Assembly (NCBI GenBank): GCA_027625915.1
Contig: JANTQA010000032.1
Location: 744,001 to 808,000, forward strand
Origin: Anaeramoeba flamelloides
Taxonomy: Eukaryota > Metamonada > Anaeramoebidae
DNA: 64,000 nucleotides
Reading direction: 5' to 3'
Every line of letters begins with the position of its first letter. The stretch's first letter is position 1. Shown here piece after piece: positions 53,862 to 64,000 of the stretch. The notes beneath the pieces were generated by a model. That model saw nothing but the letters and a program-made list of their open reading frames with translations. It searched no databases and was not told where the DNA came from. Made by a program: the position numbers and the translations under genes.

Positions 53862-54629
53862 TATGGATTTTTTATTAATGAACTTTCACTGAAAAAAAGT
53901 TGAACAACAAGATTTTTTATGAATAATTAAATCCATTTTCAAATACATTACATAGTCGAAATTTTCATAGTGATTATTTGTCTTTTCGAAGATCTCTTTT
54001 TTTTTTCCACCTGATCTTTCTCAAAAAAAAAGAAAAGAAAAAGAAAAATAAAAAGAAAAATTTGAAAACAAAAAGAAAAACAAAAGAAAAACAAAAATTT
54101 GAAAAAGGAAAAATAGAAATTTTAAAAATTAGAAAAAATGATTCTCATTCAAAAATTTGAAAATATTTTTTTGAAAAGAATACTGGAATAAACCCTCAAA
54201 ATAACTCCCATTAACATTATAAAGTGATTCAAAATTTTTGAAAAATAGTTTGATTTTTTATTTCCTAATGGGTCGACCACGATTTTTTTGCCCTTCTTTA
54301 ATAATGAACCAATTTTGATAAAATTTTATATTTCATTTTATTTATTCCCAAATACTACTTGAATTATAAGAAGAAAAATGCCAGATCAGTCAACTCTTCA
54401 AAATATTCAATAAAGATGTTTTATACCAAAAATAATCGTTTTCTACAATCTCAAACAATATCCAATAATAATTATTCTTTATTATCTGAAATAATTCTTT
54501 TTTATATATTAATTCAATTTCATCTCGGTAGAATTCATTTTGAGTATTTTATTTAACTCTATTTTAATTTTTAAATTTATTTGTCAAATTAAAAACTTTT
54601 TAAAAATCAAAAGTAATTGTTGACCAATA

Positions 54630-55030
54630 AAAAAATCACTAGAAATGAAATTTTCAAAGACAGACAATAAAAATGATCTCCAAAACTCAAACTCAGCAAC
54701 AGCTATAATAACACACCTCTTTAAATATTGCTTTAGTTTTGAAATAGTTCCAAGATAAGAGGAATTATTACCTTATGAAAAAACACTATTAATTGAAAAT
54801 TGTAGAAAAACATTTTTAGGTAAAAAAAACTTTCTATACTTTAATGATCAGAACTTTAAAGAAAAGAAACTTACAACCGTTCCTTTCTTTATAAAAATAA
54901 CAAATTAATTCCAAATAGAGGAAAAATAAACAACAAATTTTTAATTGGGGTCCTTTCAATCTTTTATTTATTAAAAGCAGAAAATTACAAAAAAACTTCC
55001 TATCAAAATAATTGTTTGATGATATTGTGA
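54630..55030 (+). pseudogene. Possible decayed coding segment
   Basis: Pieces on the plus strand read NSATAIITHLFKYC, TLLIENCRKTFLG, KKNFLYFNDQNFKEKKL and TTVPFFIKITN, separated by stops and a frame change. Residue mix and G/C suggest a former protein, perhaps a transposase. I cannot assign a family. Confidence 0.22.
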
Positions 55031-55626
55031 ACACAAAAACACTTGAATTTGAATTTTATTCTTCAAAAATTAGCTTCTGTCATATAGAAGTATAAATTAA
55101 AACATATATTACTAATTAAAGGTAAATCGTGGTGCTACAAGGAAAAAATATGTCAATAATTTTAGATGCATAAAATTGTAATAAAAATTAATCTCATCAA
55201 TTCAAAATTAACCCCTATTTGTATTAGAAAAAAAAAAATTAACTTTTTGAGAAAACAAGTTCTGTTTTTTGCTACAAATTTAAAGACTATATAATCAATA
55301 TAAATGCTTGGAAGTTGCAAATAGACCTTTCTAATTGTTGTCTCGGAATGTAGAATAGTTGATTAAAAAAAATTGGATTTTTTTTAACAAATAATTAATA
55401 AACTATGAGATTATTTTAACAAATTATCTTCAGATATTGGAAAGGAGTGGAAGTTTGACCTGTAAAAAAGTTAAAAAAATAAACAATTGGGAAAAAGTAA
55501 ATACAATTATCCAATCTTTAAGTTTTTTTTATGTTAATAATTATTGAATAAATCTTGAAATTGAAAAATTAAAAAATTGTTACTTTTTAGGGCATTAAAA
55601 ATATTAATTATTAAAATAAAATAAAT

Positions 55627-55930
55627 CCAAAAATTTTTGAATGCGATTTAAACAGTTGAAAGAATAAAAATACTACACTTTGCATTCAATTTGGAAAGAA
55701 TTTTGATTTTATAAATTATTTCATTTTTTGTTTTGTTTTCATTTCCTTTTTTCCAGTTAAGTAATATGTTTCCTTAGATCTAGAAATTTGATTCAATGGT
55801 TGAGAGAAGGCTATTGTTAAGTTTGTTGAATATAAAAATCACATACCATTGGTCGATGATATCTTATCATTTGATTTTTCAACAATTGTTGGTGGAATTT
55901 TAACCAATTTACCAATACAATTTTTTATAG
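55627..55930 (+). mobile_element. Truncated M1 MITE
   Basis: It aligns with 29652-29960, the left half of the complete composite, sharing TTTAAACAGTTGAAAGAATA, TTTTCATTTCCTTTTTTCCAG and the GGTCGATG.TATCTTATCATTTG block. It stops before the internal boundary and runs directly into a truncated D1 repeat. Confidence 0.7.
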
Positions 55931-55934
55931 AAAA

Positions 55935-56035
55935 GTAAATCTAGATTCAAATACTTCTGATGACTCTACATATTTTAGATACTCTTTGAATGAGAAGTCT
56001 CAAATTTTAGTCACTTCAAAATTCTCTCTTAAACA
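55935..56035. repeat. Dispersed repeat family D1, truncated copy 3
   Basis: It matches 15745-15860: CTTCTGATGACT.TACATAT, then TTTTAGTCACTTCAAAATTC and TCTCT. The T run and right half found in the other copies are missing. Confidence 0.6.
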
Positions 56036-56913
56036 AAGTAGATGAAGTTCCGTCTAACTCTTCAAAATAAATCTAATATAATTGTTTGATCCCCACCAAT
56101 ACAAGGAACAAATAAATTCTCTAAAATTAAAGATAGCCAAAAATATAGATTTTGGATCCCAGTTAAACATCTTTTATAAATTATTTTTTTATCAGCGTTA
56201 TGATAATCGTATGTAATTAAGAAAAGATAGCTATAAAACACATTAAGACTCAATTTTCCACTTTTTCATAATTGCTAACTGTTGAAAAAATACTTATTTT
56301 TAGAGTGTTTTTTTTTTTTTAAATAAGTCACAAAGAATAAACTTTAGACTGAACTTTGAGTAATAAAAAAATAAATCTTAAAATAATTTACGGAAAAAAC
56401 GCAGGGAATATGTATATATATATATAGATTCAAAACCTGAAAAAAAAATGATAATAAATATTCTAAAAACAGAAAAAAATTTAGTTTTTCAATTTAATTT
56501 AGTGATCTCTTTTGGAATAAATATACTATTTTATTTTAAAATTGAAAAATATGATTCTTTTTAGACTGTTAAGAAATTAGATTCAAAAAATCTCTTCAAC
56601 TAAATCAAATAAAAATTTCAAAAATTTTCCAATTAAAAAAGAAAAAATTATTATTAAAAATTTTCATTTTTTTTTCAATTCCCATTAATACCTAATAAAG
56701 TTGTAAACTGTTTTCAAAATTGATATGTATAATAATGTTTATTTATCTGAGTGTATTTTAAAAATACAAAATTTAGAGATTTTTTTTTGAAAAAATTTTT
56801 AGAGTGATGTTATACTATTTCATCATTTTGTACACACTGATTTTTACTTTTTCTTTATATTTTTTTTTTCTTTTATTTTATTAAAAGTGAGTACTTATTA
56901 TAAAAAATATTAT

Positions 56914-57347
56914 AACCGTTCCAAGGCTACCATAAAATTTAAAATAAAACACAATTGATTTTTCTATTCTTATTTTCTATTTTCAAAAAATTCTGAAATA
57001 AGAGTTATTATTCAAAAAAAAATTTCAATAAATGATATATTATTCAAATTTTGGAAAATCGAAAAAAATATTGAAGATTCTTGAAGCACTTAGAAATATT
57101 GATCAAAAAAAAAATTATTTTAAGACTCTATGAAGCACTTTAAATTTTTGTTCAAAAAAGGTAAATTTTAAAAGATCAGTAAATATTTATATTTTTTTTA
57201 ATGTTTCAAAATTTTGAATAATATATCATTTATTGAAATTTTTTTTTGAATAATAACTCTTATTTCAGAATTTTTTGAAAATAGAAAATAAGAATAGAAA
57301 AATCAATTGTGTTTTATTTTAAATTTTATGGTAGCCTTGGAACGGCT
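56914..57347. mobile_element. Foldback element with near-perfect 135-bp arms
   Basis: The left arm starts AACCGTTCCAAGGCTACC and the right arm ends GGTAGCCTTGGAACGG. The arms, 56915-57052 and 57210-57346, are reverse complements with almost no mismatches. The spacer of about 155 bases holds a degenerate direct repeat around TGAAGCACTT. Arm identity far exceeds that of other elements here, so it is young or kept identical by gene conversion. Confidence 0.8.
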
Positions 57348-57359
57348 GTATTTAAATAA

Positions 57360-58446
57360 TTCTCGGAGAAATACCAGATTACAACTATTCACTAATTGGA
57401 ATGTTAACAATTTTTATCGATTACAATACTAATAAAAAATAAATAAACTAAAATTCAAAATTTTCCACACAACTAAAACGTTACAAACAATCACAATAAT
57501 ACAATTTCATTGAAAATGGAGATAATTTTGATTTTTTGTAAAATATGAAAATCATTTTTTCATCTTTTAGTTTTTGTTTTCATTTCATTGTTTGAATTAG
57601 GTAATTTGTTTCAGTTCGATCCAAAATTTTTTTCAACCATTGATATTATGTTAAAGTTGAGTTGTTCAAAATAGAAGAACTCAAATAAAATTAGTTGGTA
57701 GTATTTAACCATTTGATCGATCAAAATTCCTAATAGAATTTTTACAAATTTACTAATGTATTTTTTTGTTTTGCTCTCTCTCCAAAATTTTTAACACATT
57801 CTTCATTTATTTGTATTGATAATTAAACCCCAATTCATAATTTTAACACACCAAAATTCGATTTGTGAAAAAAAAACTTATTTAATCAATTCAAGAAGAT
57901 TTACCAAATTAGAACCATTCACTAATTGAAATGTTAACACTTGTTAATAAATTACAATACTCACAAAACAATAAATAAATAATTATCAATACAAATAAAT
58001 TATCGGTGTGCCAAAAATTTTGGAGAGAGAGCAAAACAAAAAAATACATTAGTAAATTTGTAAAAATTCTATTAGGAATATTGCTTTATTAAATGGTTAG
58101 AAACCCTCGACTAATTTTATTTGAGTTCTTCTCTATTTGGAACAACTCGACTTTAACATAATATCAATGGTTGAAAAATATTTTGGATCGAACTGAAACA
58201 AGTTATGTAATTCAAACAATGAAATGAAAACAAAAACTAAAAGATGAAAAAATGATTTTCATATTTGGCAAAAAATCAAAATTATCTCCATTTTCAATGA
58301 AATTGTATTATTTTGATTGTTTAAATCGGTTTAATCGTGTGGAAAATTTTAGAATTTTAGTTTATGTTTGGTAAAATACCATAAATTGTGTTTTTTTTTT
58401 TGCCTATTTTTGATTTTGTGTCTGTCCAAATTTTTGGAATGGGGTT
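57360..58446. mobile_element. Inverted pair of M1-related elements
   Basis: Arms 57455-57795 and 58005-58350 are reverse complements at high identity, sharing AATACAATTTCATTGAAAATGG and GCTCTCTCTCCAAAATTTTT. The inner ends read GGTGTGCCAAAAATTTTGG, a Tc1/mariner-type terminus. The centre (57800-58000) contains an ACCCCAATTCATAATTTT stretch related to M1 ends. The right flank (58360-58446) is an M1 terminus ending GTCCAAATTTTTGGAATGGGG. The segment 57366-57445 is a direct repeat of 57896-57985. Confidence 0.7.
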
Positions 58447-58809
58447 TGCTTGAATACTTTTATTTTTTGTTTCATTTTTTAGATTTGGAAAAGTAAATAA
58501 AAAAAAACAATTAAAAATATTTCCTTTTTTTAATTTTTTTGTTCAAGTAAAAAATGTAATAATTTATTGTTCAATAATATTTACATTAGATTTTTTTGAT
58601 CCATGTGAACTATAGAGCTCTAATATCATTTACTTTCAATTGCAGCATACTTTAATTTAATACTTCCTGTGGTAGACGTTCATACCTTAAAAGAATCAAA
58701 ATAAAAAAAAGAAGATAATAAAAATGGTCGTATCAGGTGAACATTGTGTCATTCAAGAGTGTTTCAAATAATAAATTAAAAATCAACATCCAAACAAAAA
58801 AAAATCAAC

Positions 58810-59934
58810 TTAGTAAATTTTTAAGTGGACAACGGATGGCCCAGATTCTTCGTAATCTTGGTCTGAGATCCACATGCCACCATAAGTGGAGAGAGAGGCA
58901 AGCATGGATCCCCCGAGCCAGGCCAAGTATTTTCTTTCAGGTAGGGCATGTACTTTAACTTGCGTATTTTGTGGAGCGAGTGCAGCGACTTCTTTTTCGA
59001 CTCTTTCTGCAAATCCTGGGAACATAGATGTCCCACCTGATATGACAACATTAAGGTAGAGATCTTTTCTGATATCGACATCACACATCGTGATTGAGTT
59101 GACTAAGATTTTGTGAATACCAGGTTGTTCTATATCAATGAGAGATGGTTGGAAGAGAACTTCTGGGCATCTGAATCTTTCGTTTCCAAGGGTAACAACT
59201 TTTCCATCAGTAAGTTCATAATTCTTTTCAATGGACGATGATTCCGAGGCAACGATCATTTCTTTGTCAAAGTCAAGAGCAACATAGCATAATTTTTCTT
59301 TGATTTCTCTGGCATTTTCTCCTTTGTCTGTGGTGGTGAATGAGTACCCTCTTTCGGTAAGGGTTTTCAGCATGTGGCTGGTTAAATACCTTCCACCAAG
59401 ATCCACTCTGAGAACTGCATGTGGGAGTAGGTACCCTTCAAAAATTGGGACAAGATGGCAAAAATCATAACTAGTATCAAGAACAATACCTGTGGTTTTA
59501 CCGGAGGCATAAAGGGAAAGGACAGCTGTGTTATGAATATACATGGCTGGTGTTTTGAAGGTTTCAAACATGATTTGGGCCATTTTTTCTCTGTTAACCT
59601 TTGGGTTAAGTGGTGCTTCGGTTAAAAGAACTGGACGTTCTTCTGGGGCAACTCTTAATTCGTTATAGAAAGTGTGATGCCAGATCTTTTCCATATCGTC
59701 CCAGTTAGTAACTAAACCACATTCAATTGGGTAATTAAGTGACAGGATACCTCTTTTGGATTGCGCTTCATCACCAACGTATGAATCCTTTTCGATCAGT
59801 TCATCCTGAACATCTACTTCACTTGGTCTTCCGACAATAGATGGGAAAATAGCTGTTGGTGCTTCGTCACCAGCGATACCGGCTTTACACGTACTTGAAC
59901 CATTGTCAATAACTAATGCTTCTACTTCACCCAT
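58810..59934 (-). CDS. Divergent actin with altered nucleotide site and D-loop
   Basis: A single exon of 374 residues. Actins have 375-376, so it is full length. The start at 59934 ([12 protein letters not shown]) matches the actin N-terminus; an upstream ATG adds only Phe/Lys-rich sequence. Conserved blocks are [76 protein letters not shown] and SGGTSMFPG. Several defining sites are changed. Phosphate loop 2, normally DSGDGVTH, is DTSYDFCH at residues 153-160. The catalytic Gln137 is Thr at 136. Phosphate loop 1 has DNGSS instead of DNGSG. The D-loop, normally RHQGVMVGMGQ, is the acidic [11 protein letters not shown] at about 37-47. The C-terminus is HLKIY instead of HRKCF. The frame is intact and the rest is strongly conserved, so the gene is under selection as a specialised actin or actin-like protein. 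ATP hydrolysis and ordinary polymerisation are doubtful. It converges on the TARBP1-like gene. Confidence 0.96.
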   Translation of the reverse strand: MGEVEALVIDNGSSTCKAGIAGDEAPTAIFPSIVGRPSEVDVQDELIEKDSYVGDEAQSKRGILSLNYPIECGLVTNWDDMEKIWHHTFYNELRVAPEERPVLLTEAPLNPKVNREKMAQIMFETFKTPAMYIHNTAVLSLYASGKTTGIVLDTSYDFCHLVPIFEGYLLPHAVLRVDLGGRYLTSHMLKTLTERGYSFTTTDKGENAREIKEKLCYVALDFDKEMIVASESSSIEKNYELTDGKVVTLGNERFRCPEVLFQPSLIDIEQPGIHKILVNSITMCDVDIRKDLYLNVVISGGTSMFPGFAERVEKEVAALAPQNTQVKVHALPERKYLAWLGGSMLASLSTYGGMWISDQDYEESGPSVVHLKIY

Positions 59935-60532
59935 AGTAAGAAAATTTGTTATAAAACTTTTGTTTATCAAAAGTAAAGGAAAGATTTTTTTCAAAAGAAC
60001 AAAATTTAATTTCTTTGTAATTTTAAAAGAAAAAAAAAAAACATACAATTATTTTAGAAAATAAAAGAAAATGATTAGAAAAAGGGAGAAAAAAGTTTTT
60101 AATAAATGCAAAAAAGGGGAAAACATTAAGTTATACCACAGATTTCAACCAAAATAAAAAAAAGAAAAGAAAAGTTTGATTTAAATAAAGAGAAAAAATA
60201 TTACAATAAAAAAGTAAATAGACAAAAATGAAAAACTTTATCTAAACAACTCGAAAAAAATCACACTGACACTAAAATTACAATTTTAGATTGAACAAAC
60301 TTATGGTTTTTTGTAAATCTCCCAAAACTCGATAGTATTTTTGTCAAAATAATGTGTGAAAGAAAATTTATTTCATGTTTCCAAAATACAAAGTTAGTTT
60401 TTTTGTTTAAGAAGACCTATACATTAACCTGATCAAAGAAACTGAAAATAAACCCTAACCTACAACTCTAATTTTTGAAAATCACATTGTCTGAGATTAT
60501 TAAATATTGGGTTACTTGAATTTTTCTAGTAG

Positions 60533-61021
60533 AGCAGTGAAAAAAATACCGGACATGAAAAAAATCCCGGACAAGATTTTTAATTGGGAATATTAGTAAA
60601 ATTATTATGTAATTTCAGCTATTTACAACCAAATTCCTTTTTTTAAGAATCGAACTTTTTCAATTATAACCCCCCCACTTATTAAAATGATGATTGATGA
60701 AATCACACTTGTTCAAAACACCATTCAACCAATCAAAAAACAAGAAGAAAAATTATCATTTTCCAAACTCTTATAAACCTCAATAAAACTGGATTATTTT
60801 TCAAAAAAAGTTGATCAACATATGGCTATCAAACAATTACTCAAGTATTCTAGAGACACCTTACTTTGATGAACTTTAGGTAGGTTTATTACTAATCTCA
60901 GAAAAAAATTGGTTATTTATAATAAGGATTTCATTGAAATTAGACAAAAATTTTACTAATATTCACAATTAAAAATCTTGTCAGGGATTTTTTTCTTGTC
61001 CGGTATTTTTTTCCCTACTAT
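60533..61021. mobile_element. MITE, family M3, best-preserved copy
   Basis: The left end, CAGTGAAAAAAATACCGGAC, then AAATCCCGGACAAGATTTTT, is matched at the right by AAAAATCTTGTCAGGGATTT and TTGTCCGGTATTTTTTTCCC. The inverted repeats are about 55 bp with a 14-base motif repeated inside each end. The interior aligns with 3441-3912. Non-coding. Confidence 0.8.
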
Positions 61022-61035
61022 AATTGTAAAACAGA

Positions 61036-61330
61036 TTAATTCACAACAGAGAGGTTGAGGGTTTCTCTTGTTTTTTGTTTGGTTCTTGTTGTTTTTCCTT
61101 GAATAAATCTCCCCACCATGACTAAGAGGAGAGTGTCTCCTCGAATTGTTTTTAGAACAGCATAATCCATGTTAAACACAAAATATATTGTTTTTTGTGT
61201 TTTTCAATGTCAAAGTTTTCTTTGTTTGGATCCTTTCTCTCAAAACCCAATTGGTGGTATCGTGGAGAATTGGGGTGGTGTGTTGTGAGAAAGATTTGGT
61301 GGTTCTTTAAATGAAAGGATCTTTTGAAAA
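61036..61330 (-). other. G/C-richer island with two short minus-strand frames
   Basis: One frame (61036-61170) reads MDYAVLKTIRGDTLLLVMV then GRFIQGKTTRTKQKTRET and a stop. An overlapping frame upstream reads NSPRYHQLGFERKDPNKEN then FDIEKHKKQYILCLTW. Both have protein-like composition and may be exons or relics of an unknown gene upstream of actin. I do not recognise either. Confidence 0.25.
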
Positions 61331-61543
61331 ATAAGTTACCAAAAATTAGTCAGTTTTTTTTTATTTTTAAAAAAAATATAGTGTCTCAAGCAAAACCAAT
61401 CTTTCGAAATTTGGAAATGAGAATTTTAGTGGATTTGATACAACACCAAACACAATATCGTACTTATTAACCAATTTGTTCTTTGTTTGGAAATAACAAA
61501 GTCCCTTTCAACAAAATTTGCCAATTTTCTCCATTTTGACCTT

Positions 61544-61645
61544 TTAGGTGAAAGTGGCAAACCTTCTCATCTTCTCTCACAGATCAAAAATAAATCAAAG
61601 AACGCCCCCAACATCGTCTTCAGGTTTGCCACTTTCACCTAAATT
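61544..61645. mobile_element. Miniature inverted-repeat element, family M5
   Basis: Perfect 22-base inverted repeats, TTTAGGTGAAAGTGGCAAAC at the left and GTTTGCCACTTTCACCTAAA at the right, flank a 55-base core. The arms are G/C-rich relative to the flanks. No coding capacity. Confidence 0.75.
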
Positions 61646-63288
61646 GAAATTTTCTCCAAAAGCTGTTTTTTCGAAACCTTCTTTGTTATTTTAAGATACG
61701 ATGAGATTTAAAAATGTCTTTTTTTTCTACTTACATCTCACTGAATAAATAATTGTCAGAGTAACTAACTGACAGAATCGTCTTTTATCACATGGTTGAT
61801 CAAATTTCAATCACAAAGGTAGTCCTTAAAAGTTAGTAAATTTATCAAAAATTGAGCTCCGAAATTGAGTTTAACTTCTGTATACTAATAGACAGTGAAT
61901 TGGATGTTTCATTGGAACAAGAAGAAAAAAGGCTAGGTTTATATTTTGAAACCTAGATTCTTGACTTTAGGTCCGCTTTATTTTGATCATGTTAATTAAA
62001 AAGATCACAATACAATATCTTTCAATTTTAGAGGCTTTCTAATTAAAACGTTTAGGAAATAGCAATTTAAACACTTTTTAGCTGTTCTATTTAAATAAAA
62101 ACAGTGTAAAGTTTTTGAAAGTTTAACAAATATTTTTCTTTTCGATAACTTTCAAAATTTTGGATAAATTTCAAAAGTTATATTTTGTTAAATATTAGAG
62201 TAGTTGTGTAATTTATAACGAACATTGTTTAAAAATACAAACAATTGCTTAATTTAAATTATATATTGCTTAAAAAGAAATATTTTTAGGCAATCATACC
62301 TATTGCCTAATTAGTAATATTTTAAACAATTTTATGTTATAGAAGCAAAAAGAATTGAAACTATTCCAAACAATTGGAAAATTTATTTATAAAAAGAACT
62401 TGTTTTTTAAAATAAGAAATATACAAAAATTGATAATAAAAGAATCATTTTAAAAAATTCAAAAAAAAAAAATTTACTATTATGTCACTCAAAAATGTTC
62501 AACATTTCAAATAAAAAATTTTTTGATCAATATTCCAAATTTTAATTTTTCATTGATAGAATAATATCCAATAGATATTAAATTTATATCTCTCATATAA
62601 GATTTATTTATTTTTTAATTATAACTAATTATTAAATTTTTTGGAATAGTTACAAAATACGAAAATAAAAAAGTAAAATTGCAAAATAACAAAAAAAAAA
62701 AAAAAACACCCAAAAGATAAACTAATGTTTTGTAAAAAAATGATTTTAGTAAAATACATTTTTAATAAATTTTAAAATTTTTTATTATAAATAATAAAGC
62801 TAATGAAAGTTTCTCTTATCCTTTAGCTCCTTTATTAATAAAAGTTCTGATTTGCTGAAAAATTCAAAAAAAAAAAAAAAATTCGCAAATAATCCAATAA
62901 AATTGAGAACTTATAAAAGAAAAAAAATTTTTTTTAACTAAAAATTATTAATAAAATTAATCTTTAAAAACAAAATCTTGAATAAAATTGAATTTAAGGG
63001 GAATAAGGTCAATTTTATGAAATATGTTCTTTCTATTAAACAAATGATTTATTAATTGCTCAATAATTGTCTGAATTGTTCAGTTTATCGAATGATTGCG
63101 AATAAAACAATCAATTGTGTAAATTATTTTTATTTCGCAATAGAAAATATATTACACAATATTAATTCTTTATTACGCAACAACTGTTTCTTTTATACAA
63201 ACCAATTATACTTTTACGAAACGACTCTATTATTTTTTACCCTTTTTTGTTTGGAGAATAACTGTTTCAGATATGTAAAAAATGATGT

Positions 63289-63435
63289 CTTAATATTTTA
63301 ATTTTTTATACTAAATTTGTCATTTTTCCAAAAACAATAAAAATTTTCCTATGTCCCCCGACCAGAGAGCATAGGAAAAGTTTTATAGTTTTTGGAAAAA
63401 TGACAAATTTCCTATAAAAACTTAAAATATTAAGA
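63289..63435. repeat. Short foldback hairpin
   Basis: TTTGTCATTTTTCCAAAAAC near 63317 pairs with GTTTTTGGAAAAATGACAAA near 63395. Inside that, TTTTCCTATG pairs with CATAGGAAAA around a loop GTCCCCCGACCAGAGAG. The outer part ATATTTTAA/TTAAAATAT extends the arms. Confidence 0.7.
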
Positions 63436-63469
63436 CTTTTCTTTTATGATAAATGATAGTATTTTAAAA

Positions 63470-63640
63470 AATGTAATTCAATTAATCATTATTCTAATAA
63501 GAACTGAGCTATAATTTTAAAACTTAGTTTCTTACATAAAAGAAATTATTCACAATTAAACAACAATTTCTCTAAGATTAACAATCATAAACGGTTTCTT
63601 GGATAATTTTGGTTTTATGTTATTTTTTTCATTATTATAC
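63470..63640. mobile_element. Partial M3 MITE
   Basis: It aligns with the right half of 5818-6298: ATTAATCATTATTCTAATAA, then CACAATTAAACAACAATTTC and a decayed AATCATAAACGGTTTCTTGG end. The left half is missing. Confidence 0.45.
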
Positions 63641-64000
63641 ATTTAGATCAATTTGAAAAAAAATAGTAAAGATCTCATTTGAATTGTTGTTGTTGTTTCA
63701 ATTGTTGGAAATTCCAACCCAAGGTTAAATAAACGGATTTGAAAGAGATATGTCTTTAACTTCATGAAGACTTTTCAAATCAAAAAAAACTTTATAACTA
63801 ACATAATTTACACTCTTAACAAAAAGTAAATATTCAAAATAAAATTATTTTGTTTCTAAATTTTTATGATAATTCATCAGATTTAAACAAACTTTCTGTG
63901 AAAATTTTTTATTCCAAAGCTTTCAATTATATATATCAGAAATATCCTAAAAACTGTTGAAATAAAAAATAATAAATTTCTATTAATAATATTTTTCAAT

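Larger units (their letters stand above)
53360..58809. other. Convergent spacer between TARBP1-like and actin genes
   Basis: Contents: an M6 MITE (53642-53861), a possible relic (54630-55030), a truncated M1 MITE (55627-55930), a truncated D1 repeat (55935-56035), a near-perfect foldback (56914-57347) and a large inverted pair of M1-related elements (57360-58446). The stretches 53870-54620 and 56040-56900 are A/T-rich; a short frame starting MGRPRFFCP at 54267 is too brief to interpret. Confidence 0.5.
59935..64000. other. Upstream region of the actin gene and right flank
   Basis: The first few hundred bases are A-rich and should contain the actin promoter and 5' UTR. Then follow an M3 MITE (60533-61021), a G/C-richer island with short frames (61036-61330), an M5 MITE (61544-61645), a hairpin (63289-63435) and a partial M3 copy (63470-63640). 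The stretches 61700-63280 and 63650-64000 show no gene. Confidence 0.5.

Noticed and set aside
54267-54320. Short frame MGRPRFFCP with an AT-hook-like GRPR
   Set aside because: Too short, followed at once by stops, with no supporting context.

Overview
The window reads as nuclear DNA of a free-living, probably amoeboid protist. It is extremely A/T-rich, with long A and T runs. Protein genes carry GT-AG introns. Proteins contain Lys/Glu and Asn tracts. The gene set is plainly eukaryotic: cytoplasmic dynein, V-ATPase, a BLOC-3-type Rab GEF, akirin, SDF2, Trm3/TARBP1 and actin. The style recalls metamonad or amoebozoan amoebae such as Anaeramoeba, but that is an inference and no lineage marker was seen.

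Gene order from left to right: the 3' terminal exon of a cytoplasmic dynein intermediate chain (+, 2221-2987); a two-exon akirin-like gene (-, 4634-5329); V-ATPase subunit C (-, five exons over 9493-20226); an HPS1/MON1-family longin protein (-, four exons over 26627-41097); an SDF2-like MIR protein of the secretory pathway (+, 44020-44649); a TARBP1/Trm3-like SPOUT methyltransferase (+, about 48079-53359); and a divergent actin (-, 58810-59934). Exons were joined by reading both strands. In the V-ATPase and HPS1 genes every splice phase agrees and the joined proteins align end to end with their families. Protein-coding sequence makes up only about 11 kb of 64 kb.

The striking feature is gene inflation. 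V-ATPase C needs 1.3 kb of coding sequence but occupies 10.7 kb. The HPS1-like gene needs 1.5 kb but occupies 14.5 kb, with introns of 6.9, 3.5 and 2.4 kb. These introns and the intergenic DNA are filled with decayed DNA transposons and hairpins: Tc1/mariner-like relics, several MITE families with terminal inverted repeats, an inverted pair of LINE reverse-transcriptase relics, foldback elements, a dispersed family built of nested palindromes, and a 2.7-kb insertion (35767-38489) made of a tandem duplication with iteron-like ends.

The items most worth following are the actin paralogue, which lacks core ATPase residues and has a replaced D-loop; the SPOUT domain with eroded cofactor loops; the akirin intron bounded by a 10-bp exon/intron duplication; the hairpin in the 2.7-kb insertion that shows a compensatory base-pair change between its two copies; and an intronless, inverted, decayed copy of the HPS1 C-terminal region inside the HPS1 gene. 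No rRNA gene, intact tRNA gene, CRISPR array or operon was seen.
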